This document shows positions 1-8,593 of a stretch of DNA of 64,000 bases, in pieces. How positions within the stretch are numbered: the stretch's first letter is position 1; the number at the start of each line of letters is the position of its first letter. A model generated the notes under the pieces. The model made no database searches, was not told where the DNA came from, and saw nothing but the letters and a program-made list of their open reading frames with translations. Location: the NCBI GenBank assembly GCA_036245525.1, contig BTPG01000006.1, forward strand, positions 70,743,464 to 70,807,463. Reading direction: 5' to 3'. Made by a program: the position numbers and the translations under genes. Origin of the DNA: Semisulcospira habei (Eukaryota > Mollusca > Gastropoda > Semisulcospiridae).

Positions 1-1048
1 TGCTGGACAGGACATCGGCCAGGTCAGCACGGAACGACTCATGGTCTATGGCACGGAGGTTCGTACTTGTCATGGTCACGGGAGGAGAGGGAGGTGTAGT
101 GATGTTCAGATCACAATCAATGGATCTGTGGTCGGACACAAGATGATCAGAGACACAGGCTGACGAAAAGAGATGGTCGGTCTCTCAGTGAATAACCCAG
201 TCCAGTATATGTCCAGAGCGGTGTGTAGGTTTACTGACGGCCTGGGTTAGACCAAACCGGAGGACACGATCCTTCACACGATGAGAGTTTCCATCACAGT
301 GAAAATGAAAGTTAATGTCCCCCAAAATAATGGAGGGACTTGGCTGTCAATGCACAGGTCGAGACGATCAGGAAAATCCTGGAGAAAAAATGGTGTCGGT
401 CATCTGGTTGGCCTTGCTGGGTGGGGGTCAATAAAGCAGCAGAAAGTGTACACGCTGCTCTGAAAGTGAAAAGGACAGTTCAGCTAATTCAAAAGACGAA
501 TGGTCGAAAGCAAAAGAGTCAGTGTATGTAATAAAAGCTTGAAGTGATGATCTGAAAATAAAAGTCAGACTTCCGCCTCTTCAAGCACGAGGATAGGACT
601 TCATGGCGTAGTTGTCAGGTGTCATGCCTTTGCACTTCGGCTCATCTCCAGTGACTCTGAGCTAAGTCTCTGTCAGAAACAAAACATCAATGTCGTTGTC
701 TCGGATGAATTCACTGATTTCAGCCAGTTTTGGGGAAGAACCGACGGACCTTGCATTATTTGACTTCACATCAGCACGAGTTGGTATAGTTGGCAGAGGG
801 ATGGAAACTAAGTTGTGCCAGTTGACATGACCCCGATAGCGTGCATGCTCGTGACTGGAGGTAAGTACTGGAATTGGCCTACCTCTCTTTCGGCGACCGC
901 CCCGAAAGAGACGCTTCTTCTTGGCAGTGTGCCTGTGGGTGCAGGAGAGAGGAGCCCTGGAGTGGATGCGGAGGTAGTGCAGGCGGTCACAGACAGCAGC
1001 AGGAACAGAGTGGAGGGGCCGTTCACCAGATATTTCACAGAAAAACAA
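1..1048 (-). pseudogene. CR1-like LINE remnant, endonuclease region
   Basis: Read on the minus strand, this stretch holds the N-terminal part of an apurinic-type endonuclease of a CR1-like non-LTR retrotransposon. The open part (1048 down to 662) ends in DIDVLFLTET, the typical first strand of the endonuclease fold. Further down, in shifting frames, are ILDWVIH and VSDHLVSDHRSIDCDLN, which match the SDH block near the endonuclease C-terminus. Stops and frameshifts separate these pieces, so it is dead. It runs off the left edge of the window. Clade assignment is from motif style only. Confidence 0.75.
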
Positions 1049-1139
1049 TAGAAATATGAGAGCTGAAACTTAAAGCCTGTTGGGCGAACGTGAACACAGC
1101 TCACCCTAACGATACTGCACAATTATCTCCCCTGACAGT

Positions 1140-1505
1140 GCTTTTAAGACGCTGAATAAGGCCCTTGTGATCAATCGTGTAAAACGCACTCGAAAGATCA
1201 AGCAAGGAAAGTACAGAAATATGACCCTGGTCAAGTGCAGATAGCAATTAAGTCACCCATCAACTTCAGGAGAGCTGTCTCGGTGAGTGGCGTGAACGGT
1301 ACGCTGACTGCATGGAGGCAAGAAGGTTATGAGTATTAAAATGATCTAAAAATTGAGCAAGAACAGTTCTTTCCAGAAGTTTGGGACAAAAACGACAGGT
1401 TGAAAACTGGGCGGTCATTTTTTTGTTTGTTGGATCGAGGAAAAAGTTCTGCTTTTTCAAAAGGGGTTTGATACGTTTTATACGTTCACACAGATGCTGA
1501 CACAA
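1140..1505 (-). pseudogene. CR1-like LINE remnant, start of reverse transcriptase
   Basis: The minus strand encodes PLLKK, a decayed 'NYRPVS' block, then LLERTVLAQFLDHFNTHNLL and SAYRSRHS, the first conserved blocks of CR1-type reverse transcriptase. A shifted frame continues towards the 'LLDLSAAFDT'-type block near 1140. Because transcription would run from high to low coordinates, the RT lies before the endonuclease piece at 1-1048. The two are therefore separate insertions or a rearranged copy, not one element in order. Confidence 0.7.
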
Positions 1506-1509
1506 CTCC

Positions 1510-1656
1510 GTGATTTTAGGTTTTTGTTATCTGGTTCACTATTCAGCATTCATGTCGTTCGACCGGGCGGGGCGGGACCGTGAGTTATGTCCCTTTTTGT
1601 CTCATTACCGAAACCGTATCCGAAAGTACCGCCCGGATAGACTACCACACATGACA
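1510..1656 (-). repeat. Candidate 3' LTR remnant of the old Gypsy element
   Basis: Just downstream (minus strand) of the old Gypsy pol gene is a purine tract (aaaaggagggaga) followed immediately by TGTCATG at 1656, the layout of a polypurine tract and LTR start. The candidate LTR is lost into CR1 sequence near 1505, so it is truncated. No partner LTR is visible on the other side. Confidence 0.4.
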
Positions 1657-1760
1657 TCTCCCTCCTTTTGAGATAATTGACAATACTGCACTCGAGTGTG
1701 CAAACATTATTTGTTTACAGTCTTTGATAACCGAGGAGGGGATTCTACTGCTTCTAAGAG

Positions 1761-3737
1761 TCACTGGAAACGACTAGGCTTCTTCACAACGCGCCCACAT
1801 CTGGTTGTCACCTGCTCCGGACTGGTAGCTGGAACTGGCGTAGGTTGGCAATCTGGCCCTGGATGCTGAGCTGGCATAGGAGCAGGCTTCGTGACATCAG
1901 CTGGCGAATCCGACGACTGGCTGGACGGCATACTGGCGTTAACCGTTGGCAACGAGTCAACAGCTGGCTACTGTTGCTGAAAGTCAGAGGACCCTGTACC
2001 GCCTCCAAGCTGGGACTTCATGAGATGGCTTCTGTTACGGCGCAAAACTGCACCATCTTGAGTTTGCACGATATAGGAGCGGAAAGCACATTTGTCCATA
2101 ACTTGAGCTGGCTGCTTCCACCCCTTTTCGCCATCACACTTGATGAGCACGTTGTCGCCCGGTGTCAACTCAGGTAGTAGCTTCACCCCATGACGTTTGT
2201 CGAAATGGTGCTTTTGCTGCATTTTCGCATGGAAGTCCTTGTTTTTAAGCGTCTCTGCTTGCGGCGTATGAATGACAAGAGACTCTGGGAGCACGGGAAG
2301 TGTTGACCGAACTCTTCTTCCAAAAGCAAGTTCGGCAGGGCTATATCCTAAAGAGGGGATAGGCCTTGCCCTATAGGTCAGCAGGGCAAGTTGGAAATCA
2401 TCTTGACATAACAGTCTTTTGGCTGTTTGGACGGCTCTCTCGGCCTCCCCATTGCTTTGGGCGTAGTGTGGGCTGCTAGTGATGTGAGAGAAATTCCACA
2501 TAGTGGAAAAGACTTTGAACTCCGAGGAGGAGAACTGGGTACCATTATCCGAAACTAATATCTCCGGTATCCCATACCTAGCAAAAATGCTCTTCAGCTG
2601 TTCGACCACAGCTCTTGTTGTCGTCCTCCCCAACCTAGCAATGTCGATGTAACGTGAGTAATAATCGACCACCACCAAGAAAGATGCCCCTTTAGTCTTA
2701 CAAAGAACCACCCCCACTTTCTGAAAAGGGTATTCGGGGAGATTTGAAACTAGGAGAGGTTCTTTGCCCTGAGTAGGACGTCTTTCACAACAAAATCTGC
2801 ACTTGCCCACCATGTCTTTAACCGCCTGGCCCATGCCGGGCCACCACACTGCTTGATTGGCACGCTCACGGTATTTCTGAATGCCCTGGTGTCCATCATG
2901 GATACGTTCCTGGACGTACTCTCTTTCTGTCCATGGGATGACAATGCGACCCCCACGGGTAACCAACCCAGCGTACTCGCTAAGCTCACCTTTGATCCCA
3001 TAGTACTCCCTAGCTGCTAGTGCACATTCTTCTTTGTATTCTGGCCACCCCAGGCGAATGTATGAGAGAACCGTATTGAGCTGTATGTCCGATTCTGTAG
3101 CTTTCTTGAGCTCCTCTAGCTTTTTGTCCGAGACCGACCATGAAATGCGAACTGAATCAATGTGTGCCGTGACATCTGCCTGTAGGCCCACCGGACAATG
3201 TTCTTCCTCTAATAAAGGCGCACGCGACAATGTGTCGGCAACGACAAGTGTCTTCCCCGGTGTGTATTCAGCCGTCAAGTTGTATCTCATCAAACGCATG
3301 AGCATACGCTGACAACGTAGTGGTGTATCTGTCAGATCCTTCTTATTCAGCAGTGGAATGAGCGGACGATGATCTGTGAGAAGACGAAACTTCGGTAGCC
3401 CTACGAGGTACCGCTCAAATTTCTCACAGGCGTACACGATTGCCAGACACTCCTTTTCAATCTGCGCATACCGTTTTTCCGTATCGGTCAGACTACGCGA
3501 ACAGTAAGCCACAGGCTTCATCTCGCCATCGACTTCTTGGTACAAAACTCCCCCAAGCCCATAGCTGCTAGCATCGGAGCACACAACAGTAGGTCTATCT
3601 GGTCGGAAAAATACGAGAGACGGAGAAGTTGCCAAAATCTGTTTGATCCGCGAGAAAGCTTGCCTTTGTGATGGACCCCAAGTCCACAAAGCATCCTTAT
3701 TCAAGAGCTGGTTGAGCGGATGAAGCACATCTGCCAA
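1761..3737 (-). pseudogene. pol: Old Gypsy pol: RNase H and integrase
   Basis: A 589-codon open frame (3737-1968) begins in the RT-RNase H connection. It continues with RNase H (SDASSYGLGGVLYQ, IEKECLAIVYACEKF, LLTDHRPL, VVADTLSRAP), then an H2C2 zinc-binding block (HDGHQGIQKY and CRFCCER) and an integrase core (VVVDYYSRYIDIA, VSDNGTQF, NGEAERAVQ). An amber TAG at 1968-1970 interrupts it. The same frame reopens to 1761 with a tail ending RCGRVVKKPSRF, typical of the end of Gypsy pol. The single in-frame stop looks like a point mutation. Confidence 0.85.
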
Positions 3738-4573
3738 GTTTGGGACAAAGCGACCGGGTAATTGACCATTCCCAGGAACCGACGCAAATCCTGGACATTT
3801 TCCGGTGCTTTCATCTCCGAAATCGCTCTGACCTTGGACTGATCTGGTTGGATGCCATCAGCACTTATTGTGTGACCTAGAAACTGTAAAAATTTGTGCT
3901 TTTTGAATTCGCACTTTTATCGGGTTAGCTTCAAAGCCGCTTTGGCTACGCGCTGAAGTACCTGATTCAAGTGACGGTCATGTTCTTCTTCGGAATCACC
4001 GTAGACGAGCACGTCATCCATGAAACAAACAACGCCATCGCAACTGCCGACGATGTTCTCCATGATCCGCTGGAAAACTTCCGGTGCGAGATTGATTCCA
4101 AACGGCAGCCGCTTGAAAAAGTAACGCCCAAATGGCGTCATGAACGTTGTGTATTTTGCTGCTTCTTCGTGCAGCGGGACTTGCCAAAATCCCGAAGCGG
4201 CATCCAGCTTTGGATACACTTTTGAACCCGAAAGCTTGTGAGTGACGTCATCGAGTGTCGGCAGTATGTATCGTTCGCGCTTCACCGCACGATTCAAGTG
4301 TTTTAGATCAACACATATCTGTACATCTCCATTCTTTTTCAGAACGGGCACCATTGGTGCACACCAGTCTGTTGGCTGAGTAACTCGCTCAATAACTCCG
4401 TTCTCTTCCACGCGCTTAAGTTCGGCTTCCACTTTTGACATTACATAGTGGAAGTGGTATTCGCCTCGCCACCGAGATACTGTACGGTTCTGCTCCCTAT
4501 GCGAGTTCAATTTTCGCCGGGTCTGTTTTGACCAGTTCACCAATCGTGCCAAACGCCAGGTCTCTCGTCTCAT
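3738..4573 (-). pseudogene. pol: Old Gypsy pol: reverse transcriptase
   Basis: The open piece 4573-3917 carries the RT fingers and palm: VIERVTQPTDWCAPMVPV, VQICVDLKHLNRAV, LDAASGFWQVPL, FKRLPFGINLAPEVFQR and catalytic FMDD in CFMDDVLVYG. A TAA ends it at 3917. Homology resumes in the same sense (FLGHTISADGIQPD, LRRFLGMVNY) and then shifts frame near 3757 into the next open piece. The overlap with the protease frame near 4,500 reflects a frameshift lesion. As written it cannot make a full RT. Confidence 0.85.
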
Positions 4574-5175
4574 TGGCGTCTATGCGCTTCACTAGCCCAA
4601 GGCGAACCGCTGCGTCCCTACTGAGCAAATTATCAGTTCTGCCTTTGACGACAAAGACACGCAACGATATTTTCCTTTTATCGCGGTGCGTATGTACCAC
4701 AAACTGACCTAGGCTTTCAACGCGACCGCCTGGCGACTGCAAAACTGTGTTGCTTTTTGCGAGCCTTGGCCTCGGATTCAAGCTTTTGAAAACGGACTCT
4801 GATATCACGCTTACATCAGCGCCTGTATCTATTTTGAAATTGACAGCTCTGTTCAAAATCGTGAAAGTTTCCCGCCACTGCGGTTCTTTTTCTTCGGTGT
4901 CCAGTGATCCAAGGAACAGTACATCTCTGCTTGTATGAGACGTAGCCCTACATGAGTAAGACGAGTCTTTAACATCTAACCCTCTTACTTCTTTCTGTGC
5001 ATGTGACAAATCTGAAACAATGTTTGTTCTGCACATTTTGATGAAATGGTTCATTTTTCTACACTTATTACAAGTTTTCCCCTTTGCCGGGCACCTGAAA
5101 TCTCTGTCATGATTCCTTCCACACCTAAAGCATGTGTTTTTGCTCCCTTTATTGCCGCCCTCTTGTTGGTTGGTA
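4497..5175 (-). pseudogene. gag: Old Gypsy gag C-terminus and protease
   Basis: From the insertion site the frame reads STNQQEGG and then two zinc knuckles, CFRCGRNHDRDFRC and CNKCRKMNHFIKMC. A retropepsin follows with the active site FKIDTGADVSVIS (Asp-Thr-Gly). The open frame also extends into the LTR of the inserted element (to 5372), but those first ~63 codons are LTR sequence and not original gag. Removing the insert and one copy of its target duplication joins this frame to the other half of gag without a break. Confidence 0.85.
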
Positions 5176-5180
5176 CTCTT
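5176..5180 (+). repeat. Target-site duplication of inserted LTR element, left copy
   Basis: CTCTT directly precedes the left LTR and recurs at 12,747-12,751 directly after the right LTR. A 5-bp duplication fits Ty3/Gypsy-type integration. Confidence 0.9.
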
Positions 5181-5999
5181 TGTCACGTAACGGATGTGAC
5201 ATGTTGTTTTATTTTTTTCGCCAAGTCGTTTTTCTGTTAATAAATGTAGATCGCCGAATTCTGTACATAGCCTTAGTTTAGGGAAGTTAATAAACGTAGT
5301 GTGAGCGTAATCGTAAAGCCCGTGCAGCAAGCTTAGCAGTGAGCGAGTACAGCGGTTGCACGCTTTAGTCAAGTAGCTTTAACCGAACAGTGTTCAGAAG
5401 TAAAGTTAAACTGCAAGGTAGCAGAAGGATATTAGTCAGTCAGTCGAGTTAGCTAGCGCAGCGAGAGTCTGGGTCAGGGTGCGGCCTCGTTTGGAGCCCT
5501 TGACAAGCTGTGTGAGGGTTGTTTTACCCTCCCTGCAAGACCACGGCCAGTGTTCCTGGGTGTGGGTGTCCCGAGAGACTTGCGACCACGGCTGCTACTC
5601 ACCAGAAGACCCCTCCGGTTCGTCTTCGTCTTGTTTTGTCTCGTCCTGCCGGAGGACTCACCAGTGACAGTGCACTGGCTTCAATCATTGGCTTCGAAGA
5701 CTGGCTTCGATCATTGGCTTCGAAGATTTCGTTCTTCGATCTCATCATCCACGACCAACGGTGACGCATCATCGGGAGTCGGAACACCTTCGCTAGCCGG
5801 TCCTGTTGGACAAGTACGTTGGGCTACAGCAGGCTGATTCTACGTTCTGAGCGTCGGTCACAGGCGTGCGTGGGCAAGCGCGGCTACGGTGCTCTGTGGT
5901 GCAGGGGTAGTACTCGTACGTTATGAGCCACCCTGTCTAGTGTGGGACAGAGGACACTGTACAGAGACAAAGTTACCCGCCTTGTATAGCCGTTGGCCA

Positions 6000-6195
6000 T
6001 GTTAGTCATTATCACCTGTTAGTCATATTCACCTGTTAGTCATATTCGTCTGTTAGTCATATTCGTCTGTTAGTCATTATCACCTGTTAGTCATATTCAC
6101 ATATTAGTCATTATCACCTGTTAGTCATATTCATCTGTTAGTCATATTCACCTGTTAGTCATTTTCACTTGTTAGTCATTTTTTATATGTTAATC
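6000..6195 (+). repeat. Tandem array of 17-18-bp units inside the left LTR
   Basis: About a dozen units of the form TGTTAGTCATATTCACC follow each other with small changes (CATTATCACC, CATATTCGTC). The same array occurs in the right LTR (about 12,330-12,525). Its place before the AATAAA and after the likely regulatory part suggests an upstream regulatory or structural role, but nothing in the sequence proves it. Confidence 0.9.
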
Positions 6196-6289
6196 TTTTT
6201 TAAGTGTTAATACGTTATGAGTGCATGTGTGGGTATGTGTGAGTGTGTGGGGCGTTAGTGGGTTGGGGTGGGAGTTAGAGTAAGGGTAG

Positions 6290-6297
6290 GTAATAAA
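6290..6297 (+). promoter_or_regulatory. Likely polyadenylation signal in the left LTR
   Basis: GGTAATAAAGG contains the canonical AATAAA hexamer, followed by GT-rich sequence (GGATTTGTTTGTTGTTTATC). The same arrangement recurs in the right LTR near 12,622, where it would end the element's transcript. Confidence 0.6.
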
Positions 6298-6419
6298 GGA
6301 TTTGTTTGTTGTTTATCACTGGCGTTGCGTTATTTATTTAGAGTGGGTGGGTTTTCTCGAGTGTCTGCACTCATATTGTCCACGGCGCCCTGACTCCGTC
6401 AGGCGTGTCGTGACATATT

Positions 6420-6437
6420 TGGTGGCAGCGGTGGGAT
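6420..6437 (+). promoter_or_regulatory. Primer-binding site, tRNA-Leu type
   Basis: TGGTGGCAGCGGTGGGAT starts 4 bases after the LTR. It is complementary to a tRNA 3' end reading ATCCCACCGCTGCCACCA, which I recall as that of animal tRNA-Leu(AAG). It would prime minus-strand DNA synthesis. Confidence 0.75.
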
Positions 6438-6786
6438 AAGGATTAGGGGGAGGTAACAGGTTAGGTAGATTAGGGTATTTTTGTGCGCCAGTGACCGTGT
6501 GTTCGTGTTGTGGTACGAGTAAGATTTAGCGGGCGGTTGGCGGCAGTGGGGGCGTATTGCGCCAGGGGGCCACGGCCAGAGAGTGCAGTGCGCATAAACG
6601 AGGGGTGGCATGAGTGGTTGCCTCTCATTACTCAGGTACCGAGTGGTGAGGACCCTTCGGCTCTTGTCACTGTCTAGTCCTTATTCGTTGTTTGTATTCT
6701 GTGTATTTATTTGTTTTGTTTTTTCTTTGTCAGGGGTCCTGCTGGGGAGCAGTTGTCGTCGCTGCCTCCGTGACACCCATACCAGG

Positions 6787-8562
6787 ATGCCCCCTAAACG
6801 GGATACCAGGGCCACCCGTGCCACGTCGGGGCACGACCCTGAGTCCGAGGGTGGTGGTGCAGGGGATGAGGGTCCAGGAGAGAGAGGAGCCACTTTGGCC
6901 ACTCCCTCTCGGAAGGAAACGGTGGTGAGTACCCTTACCCGTACTCTCACTGCAGCAGGACTGACACCCAGTAGAGATCAGGAAAGTAAAGAGGGGTTAG
7001 GGGTGATGGTAAACCCATATGAGCAGTATAGAGTGCTAGGAGAGGGCCTAGGACTTAGTGGGGGAGCTCTAACCCAGTTCATCCTGTCCGAAGTTAGGAG
7101 AGAGGAAGAAAAACGGGAACGTGACCTAGAGCGTAGGGCGTTAGAGAGGCAGCTCCAGATGGACCGTGAGGCGGTAGAGAGACGGCTCCAGATGGACCGC
7201 GAGGCAGTAGAGAAGCAGCGTCAGATGGACCGCGAGGCAGCCGAGAGACGGCTCCAGATGGACCGCGAGGCAGCCGAGAGACGGCTCCAGATGGACCGTG
7301 AGGCCGCAGAGCAAGCTAGGCGGGATGACTTAGCATTGACCGAACGTAAGCTAGCTGCCGCGGAACAAGCACGGAGAGAGGAGCTAGCCGCCGCGGAACA
7401 AGCACGGAAAGAAGAGCTCGTCGCGGCCGAGACGCGGCTTAGATTACAGTTAGCAGCATCGGAAAAGAAGTCAGTTACGGAGTCTAGTCAGCATTACTCG
7501 CTCAAGATGCGTCCGTTAGAGGATAAGGAAGATGTGGAATCTTACCTTCAGCTCTTTGAGAGAGTAGCCGAAACCCAGGGGTGGCCGAAAGAGGTATGGG
7601 GGATAAGGTTAGCACCTCTATTGCAGGGGGAGGCCCGTGATGCATACCTTAGGCTGACGGTAGAGCAAGGGAAAGATTTTGAGGTGGTGAGGGAGACCTT
7701 ATTGAGAAGATTCAGGCGTGACGCTGAATATTACAGGCGCCAGTTTCGCGAAGCTAGAAAGGAGAGTCTCGAAACGTTTCCACAGTTGTTCGTTAGGTTG
7801 AAGACCTCAGTCAAGCGTTGGTTCACTTTAGCCCATAAGAACATAGAGGACGTAGAACAAGTGCTAGACATGTTTCTGTCTGAGCAACTTTATGCTATTA
7901 TGAATGCAGACCTGGAAATGTTCGTTAGGGAAAAACGTCCTAGGAATGGTGAAGAGGCCGCGGAGCTAGCGCAGCTCCATATCGACACCAAACGGGCAGT
8001 CTCGCGTCCATTGGGTGGGGGGCCGATTCGTCCGCCGTTCAAGAAGGACAAAGGGTCGAATAAACCCCCTGAGACCAAAGCAGAACATAGGGCAGAACCA
8101 GCTAGTTCAGGCAGGGGGACTGGGGAACGGCTGTGTTTCAAGTGTAATAAACCAGGGCACTTAGCAAGGAACTGTCAGAGTAAGGCGTCAGTTAACCAAG
8201 TCACCATTGCTCCTGAGACAGTAGCCGTAATGACAGAGCCCGTGACCGTAGGGATGCGGACGATCCGGCCCTACGACCCGTGGAGTAAGGGATTAGCCAA
8301 GGGAAAGGAAGTTCGTATCATGCGTGATACCGGCGCGGATATGAGTGCGATCGCCGCCAAGTGGATAGAACCCAGGGATCTTACAGGTCGGTTCATAGAC
8401 GTCAATCCCGTCGACCATACTAAGTCCGATAAGTATCCGACTGCATGGGTTGAAATCGATTCCCCATTCGTGCGAGGGACGATCGAGCTTATCGTAATGG
8501 AGCGCATGGGACCGGACGTAATCCTAGGGAACTGGGTGACTTTTTTCAGATGGGAAACGTAG
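6787..8562 (+). CDS. gag: ORF1 of the Gmr1-like element: Gag with zinc knuckle and protease
   Basis: The frame is open from 6610, but the ATG at 6787 (MPPKRDTRATRA) starts a normal hydrophilic Gag. The earlier codons are hydrophobic and cysteine-rich and look like leader sequence. Order: an acidic linker; a long coiled coil with 11-residue repeats (about 7,147-7,480); a capsid-like helical region (YLQLFERVAETQGW, RRFRRDAEYYRRQFREA); one CCHC zinc knuckle (CFKCNKPGHLARNC, near 8,134-8,175); and a retropepsin with active site IMRDTGADMSAI (near 8,320), ending near GPDVILGNW. It ends with TAG at 8560 and overlaps the frame of ORF2 by 23 nt. Confidence 0.9.
   Translation: MPPKRDTRATRATSGHDPESEGGGAGDEGPGERGATLATPSRKETVVSTLTRTLTAAGLTPSRDQESKEGLGVMVNPYEQYRVLGEGLGLSGGALTQFILSEVRREEEKRERDLERRALERQLQMDREAVERRLQMDREAVEKQRQMDREAAERRLQMDREAAERRLQMDREAAEQARRDDLALTERKLAAAEQARREELAAAEQARKEELVAAETRLRLQLAASEKKSVTESSQHYSLKMRPLEDKEDVESYLQLFERVAETQGWPKEVWGIRLAPLLQGEARDAYLRLTVEQGKDFEVVRETLLRRFRRDAEYYRRQFREARKESLETFPQLFVRLKTSVKRWFTLAHKNIEDVEQVLDMFLSEQLYAIMNADLEMFVREKRPRNGEEAAELAQLHIDTKRAVSRPLGGGPIRPPFKKDKGSNKPPETKAEHRAEPASSGRGTGERLCFKCNKPGHLARNCQSKASVNQVTIAPETVAVMTEPVTVGMRTIRPYDPWSKGLAKGKEVRIMRDTGADMSAIAAKWIEPRDLTGRFIDVNPVDHTKSDKYPTAWVEIDSPFVRGTIELIVMERMGPDVILGNWVTFFRWET
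7150..7316 (+). repeat. 33-bp tandem repeats encoding an 11-residue coiled-coil motif
   Basis: Five nearly identical 33-bp units encode variants of RLQMDREAAER. Further 11-residue units of another type (AAEQARREELA) follow to about 7,440. The period of 11 fits a hendecad coiled coil. The near-identity at DNA level shows a recent expansion within Gag. Confidence 0.85.
8540..8562 (+). other. Overlap of ORF1 and ORF2 frames, candidate +1 frameshift site
   Basis: ORF1 ends at the TAG at 8560-8562. The ORF2 frame is already open from 8540, just after a TGA at 8537, although its first ATG is at 8594. The frames differ by +1. The overlap begins with a T-run (ACTTTTTTCAG), a plausible slip site. The alternative is reinitiation at the ATG at 8594. 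Confidence 0.5.
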
Positions 8563-8593
8563 TCCCGTATCCATTGATGCCAGTGAGTGTGCT

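Larger units (their letters stand above)
5181..6415 (+). repeat. Left LTR (1,235 bp)
   Basis: It begins TGTCACGTAACGG and ends GGCGTGTCGTGACA, so TGTCACG and CGTGACA are inverted ends. An AATAAA signal lies near 6,293. A tandem array of ~17-bp units sits at about 6,000-6,195. It matches the right LTR over its whole length with about five substitutions seen by eye (for example near 5,275, 5,815, 5,909, 6,233 and 6,267). Confidence 0.95.

Noticed and set aside
5181..5372. N-terminal part of the long minus-strand frame that ends in the zinc knuckles
   Set aside because: These codons are antisense LTR sequence of the inserted element; the same peptide occurs at the right LTR (11,479-11,703). It is not part of gag.
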